Assembly (NCBI GenBank): GCA_016791105.1
Contig: JAEUNM010000145.1
Coordinates: forward strand, 1-61,777
DNA length: 61,777 nt
From: Rhodocyclaceae bacterium
GTDB lineage: Bacteria > Pseudomonadota > Gammaproteobacteria > Burkholderiales > Rhodocyclaceae
Direction: 5' to 3'
Positions 10,179-19,317 of the stretch are shown piece after piece (positions within the stretch are counted from its first letter, which is position 1; every line of letters starts with the position of its first letter). A program made the translations under genes and the position numbers. Under the pieces are notes generated by a model. That model was not told the origin of the DNA, ran no database searches, and saw only the letters and a program-made list of their open reading frames with translations.

Positions 10179-11314
10179 AGCGCCGGCAGTTCATCGTGGC
10201 CGCCGGCGCCTCGGCCTTGCTTGCCGGCGCAGCCGATCTTTCCTGGCAAGCGCCGCCGCGCTTCGAGCGGCCCGATATCGGCAGTGACGAGGGCGGCCTT
10301 TGGGGCATGATGGACCGGCAGGAAGCGCGCATCCGGCGTAGTCCATTCGAAGTACGCGAGGGCGGCCTGCGCGACTATGTGCAGGCCATGGCCTGCCGGC
10401 TTGCCGGCGAACATTGTCCCGATGTGCGCGTACATGTCATCCATGCGCCGACTTTCAATGCCAGCATGGCACCCAACGGCATGCTGCAGATATACACAGG
10501 GCTGCTCCTGCGCATAGAAAACGAGGCCCAGCTCGCAGCCGTGCTGGCGCATGAAATCGGGCACTACCTGGCGCGGCATTCGCTGCAGCAATTGCGCGAG
10601 GCGCGCTCGCGCTCTGCCTTGGCACAATTTGTCAGTGTGTTCGGCTTGCCCGGGCTGGTCGGCAATCTGGCGATCGTTGCCGGCATGTATTCCTACACGC
10701 GCGAGCACGAGCGCGAGGCCGACCGCATCGGCCTGATATTGATGCACCAGTCCGGCTACGCGGCCACGGAAGCCGCGCGTATCTGGGCCAACCTGCTGAA
10801 AGAGCTGGAGGCGCGTCCGGGCGGCGATCCGGCGCGTGACAACGCGATGTTTGCCACCCACCCGAATTCCGCCGAGCGCCAGGCCACCCTGGCTGCCCTG
10901 GCGGCCGATATGCCCGCCGGCGAGCGTGGCGAATCGGCCTACCTGGAGCAGATAAAGCCGTTCCGGCTGGAATGGCTGCACGACGAAATTCGGCGCGGGC
11001 AGCACGAAGAAAGCATTGCGTTATTCAGCCGCATGATGGCGCGCTGGCCGTCGCAGGCCGACGTGGTGTATGCGCGCGGCGAAATTTACCGTACCCGCGC
11101 CGGCGATGGCGACCTGAAGCGGGCACTGGAAGATTTCAGCGCCGCTCTCGCGCTGGGTGGCGCGCCGCCCGTCAGCTTGCGTTCGCTGGGCTATACCTAC
11201 CGCCAGTTGGGCCGGACTGCCGAGGCGGCCGACGCCCTGCGGCAGTATCTTGCCGTGGCACCCGATGCGCCGGACGCGCCTTTGATCAAAAGTTATATCG
11301 AGACTGCAAAATGA
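10175..11314 (+). CDS. M48-family zinc metalloprotease with C-terminal TPR-like tail
   Basis: The 379-residue protein starts at GTG 10175, overlapping the previous stop. It begins with a KRRQF... hydrophobic signal (Tat-like twin arginine). The zinc site is HEIGH at 126-130, with the third ligand Glu181 in EREADRIG, as in BepA/LoiP/Ste24-type peptidases. A C-terminal helical repeat region (residues 265-375, tetratricopeptide-like) resembles BepA, which assists outer-membrane protein assembly. It is flanked by two putative lipoprotein genes with 4-bp overlaps on both sides. A periplasmic quality-control role is inferred from the family. Confidence 0.9.
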   Translation: MKRRQFIVAAGASALLAGAADLSWQAPPRFERPDIGSDEGGLWGMMDRQEARIRRSPFEVREGGLRDYVQAMACRLAGEHCPDVRVHVIHAPTFNASMAPNGMLQIYTGLLLRIENEAQLAAVLAHEIGHYLARHSLQQLREARSRSALAQFVSVFGLPGLVGNLAIVAGMYSYTREHEREADRIGLILMHQSGYAATEAARIWANLLKELEARPGGDPARDNAMFATHPNSAERQATLAALAADMPAGERGESAYLEQIKPFRLEWLHDEIRRGQHEESIALFSRMMARWPSQADVVYARGEIYRTRAGDGDLKRALEDFSAALALGGAPPVSLRSLGYTYRQLGRTAEAADALRQYLAVAPDAPDAPLIKSYIETAK

Positions 11315-12003
11315 ACTTTCGCTTCGACCATTCCGCGCCTGTGCCTGCCGGGCACGCTGCAGCTCGCAAGGCCTGCATTTCGGCGTCCACGCGCAACGCA
11401 CGCTCAGGCGGCGTTCGCACCGGCCTGGCCCTGGCCCTTGCGGCAGTGGCCTTGTCCGCCTGCGTCGCCATGGAAAGCAAGGGTCCGGGCAGCCATGCCA
11501 TAGGCGAACGCCTGTCGGTACAGCTTGATTCGGCCTGGAACCACCTGAATTCGTCGGCGGTGGGACCGGCTCAGGTATGGACCATGGAAGGATTGAGCGT
11601 GGACCGGCTGGACCTTTATTCGGGCATCAAGCCAGAAACTGTCATGCACCCGCATTCGGCAGCCGGCAAGCTCAAAACCGTCAAATACCGCAGCGGCATG
11701 CGGCCGGACGAACTGGTTACGCTATTCGAGCAGATTTATACGCGCGACGGCTCAAGCTTTACGCTGACCAAGGCGGAACCCAGCCAGTTTCTGGAACAAT
11801 CCGGCGTGCGGTTTGAATTTTCCGTTACGCGCAAGCGCGATAACGTGCGCCTGTCCGGGCTGGGCTATGCGACCACCGCCGAGGACGAACTGTACGCGCT
11901 GATCTATACCGCGCCGCGGCTCACGTTCTTTTCTCGCCATGCCGGCCGGGTGGATGAAATCGCACGTGCCGCGCGCCTGCAGCCAGCCAAAAAAGCCGGC
12001 TAG
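11311..12003 (+). CDS. Putative lipoprotein, third gene of the M48 protease operon
   Basis: This 230-residue protein is of unknown family. A long polar N-region precedes a hydrophobic core and the lipobox LSAC near residue 51 (LALALAAVALSACVAM). The mature part is a mixed alpha/beta domain without recognised motifs. The start ATGA overlaps the M48 stop. By position it probably works with the protease in the envelope. Confidence 0.75.
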   Translation: MNFRFDHSAPVPAGHAAARKACISASTRNARSGGVRTGLALALAAVALSACVAMESKGPGSHAIGERLSVQLDSAWNHLNSSAVGPAQVWTMEGLSVDRLDLYSGIKPETVMHPHSAAGKLKTVKYRSGMRPDELVTLFEQIYTRDGSSFTLTKAEPSQFLEQSGVRFEFSVTRKRDNVRLSGLGYATTAEDELYALIYTAPRLTFFSRHAGRVDEIARAARLQPAKKAG

Positions 12004-12163
12004 TCCTGCGCGGACTAATCTTCACGGCGCGGGTGTCTGTTCGGCGGCAGCGCCGCGGCACGATACAAGACGGGCCGCGTTCACACTGGCATTCATTCGG
12101 GACACACTGGCAGGCGCACGAGCGCTGCGCTCGTGCTCGAGCTGATTGCATGGGGAGCGGAGC

Positions 12164-13441
<1,278 letters not shown>

Positions 13442-13461
13442 ACTTTGCGGATAAAACAAGC

Positions 13462-14880
13462 ATGAAACGACTGCGCAATGCCAAGCTGGTCGCCACCCTG
13501 GGACCGGCCAGTTCCGACCGCGACACCATACGCGCACTATTCGAGGCCGGCGCCGACGTATTCCGGCTCAATTTCAGTCATGGCAGCCATACCGACCACA
13601 AGGCGCGGCTGGAACTCATACGCGCCATGGAACGCGAGCTGGGGCGCCCGATAGGCGTGCTGGCCGATCTGCAGGGGCCGAAATTGCGCGTCGGCCGCTT
13701 CGCCGACGGGCCGGTCAAGCTGGTCGAAGGTGCGGCTTTCCGGCTCGATCTGGATATCGAGCGGCCGGGCGACATTACGCGCATCGCCATGCCGCATCCG
13801 GAAATATTCCGTGCCCTGGTGGCTCATACCGATCTATTGCTCGACGACGGCCGCATACGCCTGCGCGTCGAGCGCTGCGGCGCGGATTTCGCCGAAACCC
13901 AGGTGGTCGCGGGCGGCCATCTGTCGGACCGCAAGGGCGTCAACGTGCCGGGCGTGGTGGTGCCGCTGTCGGCGCTGACGGAAAAGGACCGCGCCGATCT
14001 GGACTATGCGCTCGGGCTGGGCGTGGATTGGGTGGCGCTGTCTTTCGTGCAGCGGCCGGAAGACATCGTCGAAATAAAGGACATCGTCAAAGGCCGCGCC
14101 GGCATCGTCGCCAAGCTGGAAAAGCCGGCCGCCATTTCCAGCCTGGATGCCATCGTGGCCGAGGCGGACGCCATCATGGTGGCGCGCGGCGATCTGGGCG
14201 TGGAAATGCCGCCGGAAAAGGTGCCGGCAATACAGAAGCGCATCGTGCGCGCCTGCCGCAAGGCCGGCAAGCCGGTGATCGTGGCGACGCAAATGCTCGA
14301 ATCCATGGTGAATGCCCCGGTGCCCACGCGCGCCGAAGCGTCCGATGTTGCCACCGCCATTTACGACGGCGCCGATGCGGTCATGCTGTCGGCCGAATCG
14401 GCTTCCGGCAAATATCCGCTGGAGGCGGTGCGCATGATGGACCGCATCATCGCGCGTACCGAATCGGACCCCTATTACCGCGACGCCATCGACGCTTCGC
14501 GCACCCCGCCGCAGCAGGACCGCGCCGACGCCATCGGCGCTGCGGTGGGTTTCGTGTCCGGCATTCTGTACGTGGCGGCCACCGTGGCGTACACCAACTC
14601 CGGTTATTCCGCGCTGCGCCTGGCGCGCGAGCGGCCGCAGGCGCCCATCCTGGGCATGACCCCGCGCCGTGCCACGGCGCGCCGCCTGGCCCTGGCCTGG
14701 GGTGTGCACGCCGTGCTGTGCCACGACGTGACCAGCGTGTCCGAAATGACGGAACTGGCCTGCGACACGGCGCGCAAGGAGGGCTACGGCCAGCCCGGTG
14801 AAACCGTGGTGATCGCGGCCGGCATGCCTTTCGGTGCATCCGGCAATACCAATCTGTTTCGCATCGCGCAGATAGAGTGA
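13462..14880 (+). CDS. pyk: Pyruvate kinase
   Basis: The 472-residue protein converts phosphoenolpyruvate and ADP to pyruvate and ATP. It shows AKLVATLGPASS at the N-terminus, FRLNFSHGSH (substrate loop), the signature IVAKLEKPAAI with the catalytic lysine near residue 218, MVARGDLGVEMP near 240, and VATQMLESM near 275. The C-terminal allosteric-type domain is complete. Co-transcription with the glycerate kinase gene fits a glycerate/tartronate catabolic unit rather than the main glycolytic isozyme, but that is inference. Confidence 0.95.
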   Translation: MKRLRNAKLVATLGPASSDRDTIRALFEAGADVFRLNFSHGSHTDHKARLELIRAMERELGRPIGVLADLQGPKLRVGRFADGPVKLVEGAAFRLDLDIERPGDITRIAMPHPEIFRALVAHTDLLLDDGRIRLRVERCGADFAETQVVAGGHLSDRKGVNVPGVVVPLSALTEKDRADLDYALGLGVDWVALSFVQRPEDIVEIKDIVKGRAGIVAKLEKPAAISSLDAIVAEADAIMVARGDLGVEMPPEKVPAIQKRIVRACRKAGKPVIVATQMLESMVNAPVPTRAEASDVATAIYDGADAVMLSAESASGKYPLEAVRMMDRIIARTESDPYYRDAIDASRTPPQQDRADAIGAAVGFVSGILYVAATVAYTNSGYSALRLARERPQAPILGMTPRRATARRLALAWGVHAVLCHDVTSVSEMTELACDTARKEGYGQPGETVVIAAGMPFGASGNTNLFRIAQIE

Positions 14881-14908
14881 ACACCCCGCCCGGGCGCACC
14901 AACTCCGT

Positions 14909-15310
14909 TCAGGGGGCGGTTAATGCCGAGCGCAGGCCGAGGTGCAGGACGAAGGGGTCGAAATCGCGATCGGCGTAGAGCAGCGCGAGGCCACTTTCGA
15001 TGCAGCGGGTCGCGATCAAGGTGTGCATGGTTTTGCGAACGGTAATTCCACGCGCACGCAGGGTTCTGAAATTTCTCGCTGCCTGTATCGCAATGTCACT
15101 GCCCGCCAGATCCATGACGGTGAGCGATATCAGCAAATCCTTCGCCTGCAGGAAGTCGCGCTCGCGCGGGAAACCTTGCAGTACTTCGGCCAAAATCAGA
15201 TCGCCGGTGGCGATCAGTTGTTGCCCGAGCAGTGCGTCCAGTTTGTCGGTTTGGGGCGAGGCCGCGCCGCGGAAATAATCGATCCAGACGCTGGAGTCGA
15301 CCAGAATCAT
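14909..15310 (-). CDS. vapC: VapC-type PIN-domain toxin with an altered active-site position
   Basis: The 133-residue PIN domain should act as an RNase toxin. Acidic residues Asp5 (VDSSVWID), Glu42 (ILAEVLQG) and Asp114/Asp116 (ADRDFD) are present. At the third conserved position the usual RKTIDxLIA segment reads RKTMHTLIA, so the expected aspartate is His96. It lies 67 bp downstream of vapB, a longer gap than usual, with no strong ribosome site. The toxin may be weakened or inactive. Confidence 0.88.
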   Translation of the reverse strand: MILVDSSVWIDYFRGAASPQTDKLDALLGQQLIATGDLILAEVLQGFPRERDFLQAKDLLISLTVMDLAGSDIAIQAARNFRTLRARGITVRKTMHTLIATRCIESGLALLYADRDFDPFVLHLGLRSALTAP

Positions 15311-15377
15311 GGGTAATTCTGCATTGCCGCGGCGGGCCGGGGCCGTTGCCGCGCGGGCGCATGCAGGCGGATCGGGC

Positions 15378-15572
15378 TCACCGGTCGGATCTCATGGCGT
15401 CCAGATCGCCCTGCCAATCGAGCTTGCCACGGAATTGCCGTATGCGCTCCTGTTGCCGCAGCCGCAGCAAGGTGCGCAGCCCTAGTTCCACGGCCTCGCG
15501 TTTGGTTTTCAAGCCGGTGGCTTGCAGCGTGTCCTGCATGAGTTGATCGTCGATCACGATATTGGTGCGCAT
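15378..15572 (-). CDS. vapB: VapB-type antitoxin
   Basis: The 64-residue partner of VapC has an N-terminal ribbon-helix-helix (MRTNIVIDDQLMQDTLQATG, then KTKREAVELGLRTLLRL). The C-terminal toxin-binding tail is RGKLDWQGDLDAMR, typical of VapB. I chose the internal ATG at 15572, giving the family MRTN start, over the ATG four codons upstream. A 7-bp inverted repeat next to the start is a candidate autoregulatory operator. Confidence 0.87.
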   Translation of the reverse strand: MRTNIVIDDQLMQDTLQATGLKTKREAVELGLRTLLRLRQQERIRQFRGKLDWQGDLDAMRSDR

Positions 15573-15574
15573 GG

Positions 15575-15607
15575 TGTGTATCAATTAAACCGGATATACA
15601 CATAATA
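15575..15607 (-). promoter_or_regulatory. vapBC promoter/operator candidate
   Basis: TGTGTAT at 15575-15581 and ATACACA at 15596-15602 form a perfect 7-bp inverted repeat with a 14-bp spacer. On the minus strand a TATTAT (15602-15607) is a plausible -10 element, so the dyad would overlap the transcription start. VapBC complexes typically bind such dyads to repress their own operon. Confidence 0.5.
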
Positions 15608-15912
15608 GATGCACCACGCCCGCCGTTCAAGCGGGACCGGTAAAGGTCTACAGGTGGTGTTCGTGCCTGCAGTTGGCTTGGCCAAGTCAGGTCGATGCCT
15701 GTCTTGAGTTGCATGCTGGCTGGATCCGACAATGGGCCGTAGGGACAGTGGCGGTCGGCGCCCGAATCCGGGACAATGCCGCCACGCACGCCCAGGCTGA
15801 GGTATTGTGGGGTGCGCATTCGCACAAAAGTGCTGATGTTCCGAATTACGCCGCTGCCGCTCAGGCATTCGCCGCGAGCAGGAACAGTTGGCCGAACGAG
15901 GAGTTTCCAGTT
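15608..15912. other. Spacer between vapB and terC
   Basis: About 300 bp with no gene. I looked for a yybP-ykoY manganese riboswitch, common upstream of terC genes, and did not see its conserved GGGGAGUAG core. No clear promoter or hairpin stands out, apart from the GAGGAG ribosome site at 15898-15903. Confidence 0.5.
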
Positions 15913-16644
15913 TTGGATTTCATGCTGAGCGCCGCTTTCTGGATTTCGGTGCTGCAAATCATTGCAATCGACATCCTGCTCGGCGGCGACAATGCCGTGG
16001 TGATTGCGCTCGCCTGCCGCAAGTTGCCGCCGGAGCAGCGCAACCGGGGCATCGCCTGGGGCGTGGCGGGCGCCATCCTGCTGCGTATCGCGCTCATTTT
16101 CGTGGCGCTCAAACTGCTTGCCCTGCCTTACCTGAAACTGATCGGTGCCCTGCTGCTGCTGTGGATAGGCATCAAATTGCTGCAGCCAGAGGACGAGGAT
16201 GCTCATGCCGGTGTCGAAAGCAGTACGAATTTGCTCGGTGCGATCAAAACCATCGTCGTGGCGGATGCCGTCATGAGTCTGGATAACGTGATTGCGGTGG
16301 CCGGCGCGGCGCACGGGAATATTCTGCTGGTGGTGTTCGGCATCGCCGTGAGCATTCCCGTCATCGTTTGGGGGAGCAAACTGGTGCTCAAACTGATGGA
16401 CCGCTTCCCCGTCGTGATTACTCTGGGCGGCGCACTATTGGGCTGGATTGCCGGCGGCATGCTGGTGGGCGATCCGGTCCTGCAGCCCTACACCGGCGCT
16501 GCACCGGCCTGGCTGCATTACGCGGCGACAATGGCCGGCGCGCTCTTCGTAGTTCTTGCGGGTTCCTGGCTGGCACGGCGCAAAGCCGCGGCTGCGCTGG
16601 TGGAACTGGCGGTGGACGGCCCCCAGCCGCCACACAAGGGCTGA
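15913..16644 (+). CDS. TerC/YjbE-family integral membrane protein
   Basis: The 243-residue protein has about seven hydrophobic segments. The TerC hallmarks are IDILLGGDNAVVIAL near residue 19 and ADAVMSLDNVIAVAGAA near 118, each carrying the conserved Asp-Asn pair. TerC proteins are linked to metal (Mn2+) export or cotranslational metalation. I chose TTG 15913, giving MLDFMLSAAFW as in YjbE relatives, because GAGGAG lies 9 bp upstream; ATG 15922 is the alternative. A UspA gene follows 9 bp downstream, so both may be one stress-related unit. Confidence 0.9.
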   Translation: MDFMLSAAFWISVLQIIAIDILLGGDNAVVIALACRKLPPEQRNRGIAWGVAGAILLRIALIFVALKLLALPYLKLIGALLLLWIGIKLLQPEDEDAHAGVESSTNLLGAIKTIVVADAVMSLDNVIAVAGAAHGNILLVVFGIAVSIPVIVWGSKLVLKLMDRFPVVITLGGALLGWIAGGMLVGDPVLQPYTGAAPAWLHYAATMAGALFVVLAGSWLARRKAAAALVELAVDGPQPPHKG

Positions 16645-16653
16645 GGCGGCGTC

Positions 16654-17076
16654 ATGCAGAAGCTGCTGATACCCGTCGATGGTTCGGCACACGCCTGCCG
16701 CGCGGTGCAGGATGCGATAGCGCAGCTACAAGGCGGTGCCGCCCTGGAACTGCACCTGCTCAACGTGCAGCCGGCGCTGGACGGGCTGGCACAGAGCTTC
16801 GTGCGCCGCGAAGACCTGGATGCTTACCGGCGTGAAGAAGCCGCCGCCGCCCTGGCCTCCGCACGCGGCATGCTCGATGCAGCCGGCATCGCCCACGTTT
16901 GCCACGTTGCCGTGGGTCGCACGGCCGATACCATCCTGCGCTTCATCGAGGAAAAGGGGATGAATGGCGTCCTCATGGGCAGCCACGGCCACGGCAATCT
17001 GCTGGGCGCGCTGCTGGGTTCCGTGGCGCGCGAAGTAAGTGCCCGCGCGCAGGTTCCGGTGCGCCTGGTGAAGTGA
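16654..17076 (+). CDS. Universal stress protein (UspA family)
   Basis: The 140-residue single Usp domain is MQKLLIPVDGSAHA at the N-terminus, with the ATP-binding-type motif GSHGHGNLLGALLGSVA near residue 108 (G-2x-G-9x-G-S/T pattern). It is a cytoplasmic stress protein of unspecified role. It follows terC by 9 bp and converges on yceI. Confidence 0.92.
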   Translation: MQKLLIPVDGSAHACRAVQDAIAQLQGGAALELHLLNVQPALDGLAQSFVRREDLDAYRREEAAAALASARGMLDAAGIAHVCHVAVGRTADTILRFIEEKGMNGVLMGSHGHGNLLGALLGSVAREVSARAQVPVRLVK

Positions 17077-17110
17077 GCGCGACGCTCGCTGTGGTCCGCC
17101 GGTCGGAGGC

Positions 17111-17671
17111 CTATTCCTTGTAGGCTTCGACGGCGATCACGAGTTGAATTTCGTCGCCTACGCCGGGCAGGGAACGCAGCATCCCAAAATCCGAACGGCG
17201 CAGGCTGCCGGCCAGATCGGCACCGCAGGTAAATTTTTTGGTGGTCGGGCTGGACCCGCAATGAAAGCGCTGCACGCTCAGCCGCAGGGGCCTGGTCACT
17301 CCCAGCAGCGTCAAGCGGCCATCGGCGGCGACGGGTTTGTCGGCCTCGAATTCGAGCTTGTCGAATGCGTAGGTGGCCGTCGGGTACTGCGTGACGTCAA
17401 AAAACTTTTCCCGCATTGCCTTGTTCCAGGCTTCGAGGCCCATGTTGATCGAGGCGGTATCGATGTGGATCGTGCCGCTGCCCGTATGCGCACCAAAATC
17501 CAGCACAAGTTGGCCGCTGGTTTTGTCGAAGCGCCCGTGCTGGGTGGTAAATCCGTGGTGGTTCACCGCAAAAACGGGATAGGTGTGCGCGGCATCGATC
17601 ACGAAGCTATCCGCCGCGTGCGCTTGTACCGCAGCCAGCGCGAGCAGGGGAAACAGGTACCGTAGCCGCAT
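17111..17671 (-). CDS. YceI-family periplasmic protein (distal copy)
   Basis: The 186-residue protein has a signal peptide (MRLRYLFPLLALAAVQAHA, cleavage after AHA) and a lipocalin-like YceI barrel that binds isoprenoid-type lipids in known members. Family blocks are FVIDAAHTYPVFAVNHHGF and the later IHIDTASINMGLEAWNKAMR. I chose ATG 17671 over an ATG 54 bp upstream because it gives the signal peptide and a 1-bp gap from the preceding gene. It is the third gene of a cytochrome b561 / YceI / YceI operon. Confidence 0.9.
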   Translation of the reverse strand: MRLRYLFPLLALAAVQAHAADSFVIDAAHTYPVFAVNHHGFTTQHGRFDKTSGQLVLDFGAHTGSGTIHIDTASINMGLEAWNKAMREKFFDVTQYPTATYAFDKLEFEADKPVAADGRLTLLGVTRPLRLSVQRFHCGSSPTTKKFTCGADLAGSLRRSDFGMLRSLPGVGDEIQLVIAVEAYKE

Positions 17672-17672
17672 G

Positions 17673-18236
17673 CTATTTACCTTGCGCCAGCACGAACTGG
17701 AATTTGACCTGCACCTCGTCGGCAACGATGTCGGTGTCGCCCCAGGTGCCGGTTCCGACGCCGTAATCGAGGCGCTTGAGCGGGAATGAACCCGTAAGCA
17801 CCAAATTGGTGCCTTGGGGTTTGGCCAGGAAAGTTGCCACCACGTCGCGCGTTTTGCCTTTCATGGTCATTTTGCCGCGCGCCTCATAGCGGTCGCCGCC
17901 CAGTGCCTTCACGCTGGTGGAAACGAAACTTGCGGTCGGAAACTGTTTGGCGTCGAACCAGTTCTTGCCAAGCATTTCTTCGTTGACTTCGGCCAGGCCG
18001 GCATCCCAGCTGGCCGGTTCAACGTCTATGCGGGCCGTGCCGGTTTGCGGGCTGGCCGGGTCGAGCGCAATCTGCGCCTTGAAGCGCTTGAACGCACCAT
18101 CGGTCGGCACGTTCATTTGTTTGGCGGTGAATTCGACGCGGCTTTTGTCCAGCAGCAGTTTCGCGTATTCGTCGGCGCTGGCGGCGCCGGGCGCCAGCGC
18201 CAGGCACAGTAGCGCCAGTGGCAGGGTGGGATGCAC
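17673..18236 (-). CDS. YceI-family periplasmic protein (proximal copy)
   Basis: The 187-residue protein has the signal peptide MHPTLPLALLCLALAPGAASA and one YceI domain (LLDKSRVEFTAKQMNVPTDG, later GTARIDVEPASWDAG). It is divergent in sequence from the next copy, so this is an old duplication. The pairing of a b561-type di-haem protein with YceI proteins is widespread and suggests quinone or isoprenoid redox handling; the exact reaction is not known. Confidence 0.9.
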   Translation of the reverse strand: MHPTLPLALLCLALAPGAASADEYAKLLLDKSRVEFTAKQMNVPTDGAFKRFKAQIALDPASPQTGTARIDVEPASWDAGLAEVNEEMLGKNWFDAKQFPTASFVSTSVKALGGDRYEARGKMTMKGKTRDVVATFLAKPQGTNLVLTGSFPLKRLDYGVGTGTWGDTDIVADEVQVKFQFVLAQGK

Positions 18237-18249
18237 GGTGTCTCCGTTC

Positions 18250-18780
18250 CTATCGATGCGGCAGCATGCGGGTCAGTACGTCATCGCGGTCGATGAAATG
18301 GTGTTTCAATGCCGCGCCGATGTGCATCACGAGCAGTGCCATCAGGCCGTAACAAAGGCTTGCATGCACCTCTTCGAGAAAATGTCCGAGCTGCTTGTCC
18401 TTGGCCAACAGGTCCGGCAGAGGCAATACGCCGAACCATACGGTCTGCACGCCTTTGGCGGAACTCATGAGCCAGCCCGAGAGCGGGATGATGAACATGA
18501 GCAGGTAGAGCACCGCATGGGCGGCTTCGGCGCCGCGCCGCTGCCAGGCCGGCATGGCCTGCGGCATGGGCGGTGGTGTGTGCAGGGCGCGCCAGGCAAG
18601 GCGCAACAGCGCCAGCGCAAACACCGTCACGCCGGCCCATTTGTGCCAGGAATACAGCTTGAGCTTGGCCGGGCTGAGTTTTAGATCGGTCATGTACAGC
18701 CCCACGCCCAGCAGGCCGAGCATGGTGAGGGCGATGAGCCAGTGCAGCAGGATGGCGGTTCGGGTATATCGCGCGGGCAT
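18250..18780 (-). CDS. Cytochrome b561 family di-haem membrane protein
   Basis: The 176-residue protein has four transmembrane helices. Haem-ligand histidines are plausible in ILLHWLIALTML (helix 1), LYSWHKWAGVTVF (helix 2), VLYLLMFIIPLSGW (helix 3 region) and the C-terminal HVHASL/MHIGAALKHHFID part. ATG 18780 gives the usual MPARYTRTAILLHW start; an ATG 51 bp upstream adds only polar residues. It heads the operon with the two yceI genes and probably passes electrons to or from quinone. Confidence 0.9.
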   Translation of the reverse strand: MPARYTRTAILLHWLIALTMLGLLGVGLYMTDLKLSPAKLKLYSWHKWAGVTVFALALLRLAWRALHTPPPMPQAMPAWQRRGAEAAHAVLYLLMFIIPLSGWLMSSAKGVQTVWFGVLPLPDLLAKDKQLGHFLEEVHASLCYGLMALLVMHIGAALKHHFIDRDDVLTRMLPHR

Positions 18781-18831
18781 CGGGCTCAGAATTGCGCTGC
18801 CTGGAAAAGGTTCCGCTGCGGCTCGGGCCAC

Positions 18832-19071
18832 TTAGCCGGCGAGGCGTTTTTCCAGTTCCGCCACGCGCGCTTCGAGCGCTTCGAGCTTTTCGCGCGTGCG
18901 CGCCAGCACCTCGCGCTGGACGTCGAATTCTTCGCGCGTGACCAGATCGAGCTTGGTGAAGGCGGCGCCCAGCATGGCGCGCGCATTGCGTTCCAAATCC
19001 TTGGCCGGACTTGCGGCGAGCAGTTCGGCAAAACGCGCATTGAACTCTTCAACGAATTTCGGGCTGGACAT
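18832..19071 (-). CDS. ubiK: Ubiquinone biosynthesis accessory factor UbiK (BMFP/YqiC family)
   Basis: This 79-residue protein has an amphipathic N-terminal helix (FVEEFNARFAELLAASPAKD) and a C-terminal coiled coil (REKLEALEARVAELEKRL). That is the hallmark of UbiK, which supports the Ubi complex and membrane or lipid association under aerobic growth. It is divergent from the porin-glnK-amtB block, an arrangement seen in many betaproteobacteria. Confidence 0.88.
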   Translation of the reverse strand: MSSPKFVEEFNARFAELLAASPAKDLERNARAMLGAAFTKLDLVTREEFDVQREVLARTREKLEALEARVAELEKRLAG

Positions 19072-19129
19072 GGCTTCGACTCCGTTTGTGGCCGGGGCAG
19101 TCTAGCATAGGCCGCATTGTCGTGACGAC

Positions 19130-19144
19130 GCACCAGATGTGTGC
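19130..19144 (+). promoter_or_regulatory. NtrC-like enhancer site 1
   Basis: GCACC-AGATG-TGTGC fits the NtrC pattern GCACY-N5-RGTGC with one mismatch. Its centre is about 143 bp upstream of the start expected from the sigma-54 promoter, the typical enhancer distance. Confidence 0.55.
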
Positions 19145-19173
19145 ATAATTCCGCTGCGCCAACGTGGTTTTGT

Positions 19174-19188
19174 GCGCCAAAGCAGTGC
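19174..19188 (+). promoter_or_regulatory. NtrC-like enhancer site 2
   Basis: GCGCC-AAAGC-AGTGC fits the NtrC dyad with one mismatch. It is 44 bp (about four helical turns) from site 1 and about 99 bp upstream of the expected start, so both sites face the same side of the DNA. Confidence 0.52.
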
Positions 19189-19253
19189 GTGCTGTGTCTC
19201 GGCTCTACAAGGCTGGCGCTAAGGCACTGATAACAATAGGTGTCCGTGCGTTG

Positions 19254-19269
19254 TGGCATGGCCTTTGCT
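19254..19269 (+). promoter_or_regulatory. Sigma-54 promoter of the porin-glnK-amtB block
   Basis: TGGCAT-GGCCT-TTGCT matches the -24/-12 consensus TGGCAC-N5-TTGCW with one mismatch and exact spacing between GG and GC. It lies 49 bp before the porin start codon and downstream of the two NtrC-like sites. Confidence 0.75.
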
Positions 19270-19317
19270 TGCCAGTGCGGGCGAACCTTTTCCATTACCT
19301 GAACAGGAGTTTCAACC

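Noticed and set aside
15608..15912. A yybP-ykoY manganese riboswitch upstream of terC
   Set aside because: The conserved GGGGAGUAG core and its partner stem are not visible.
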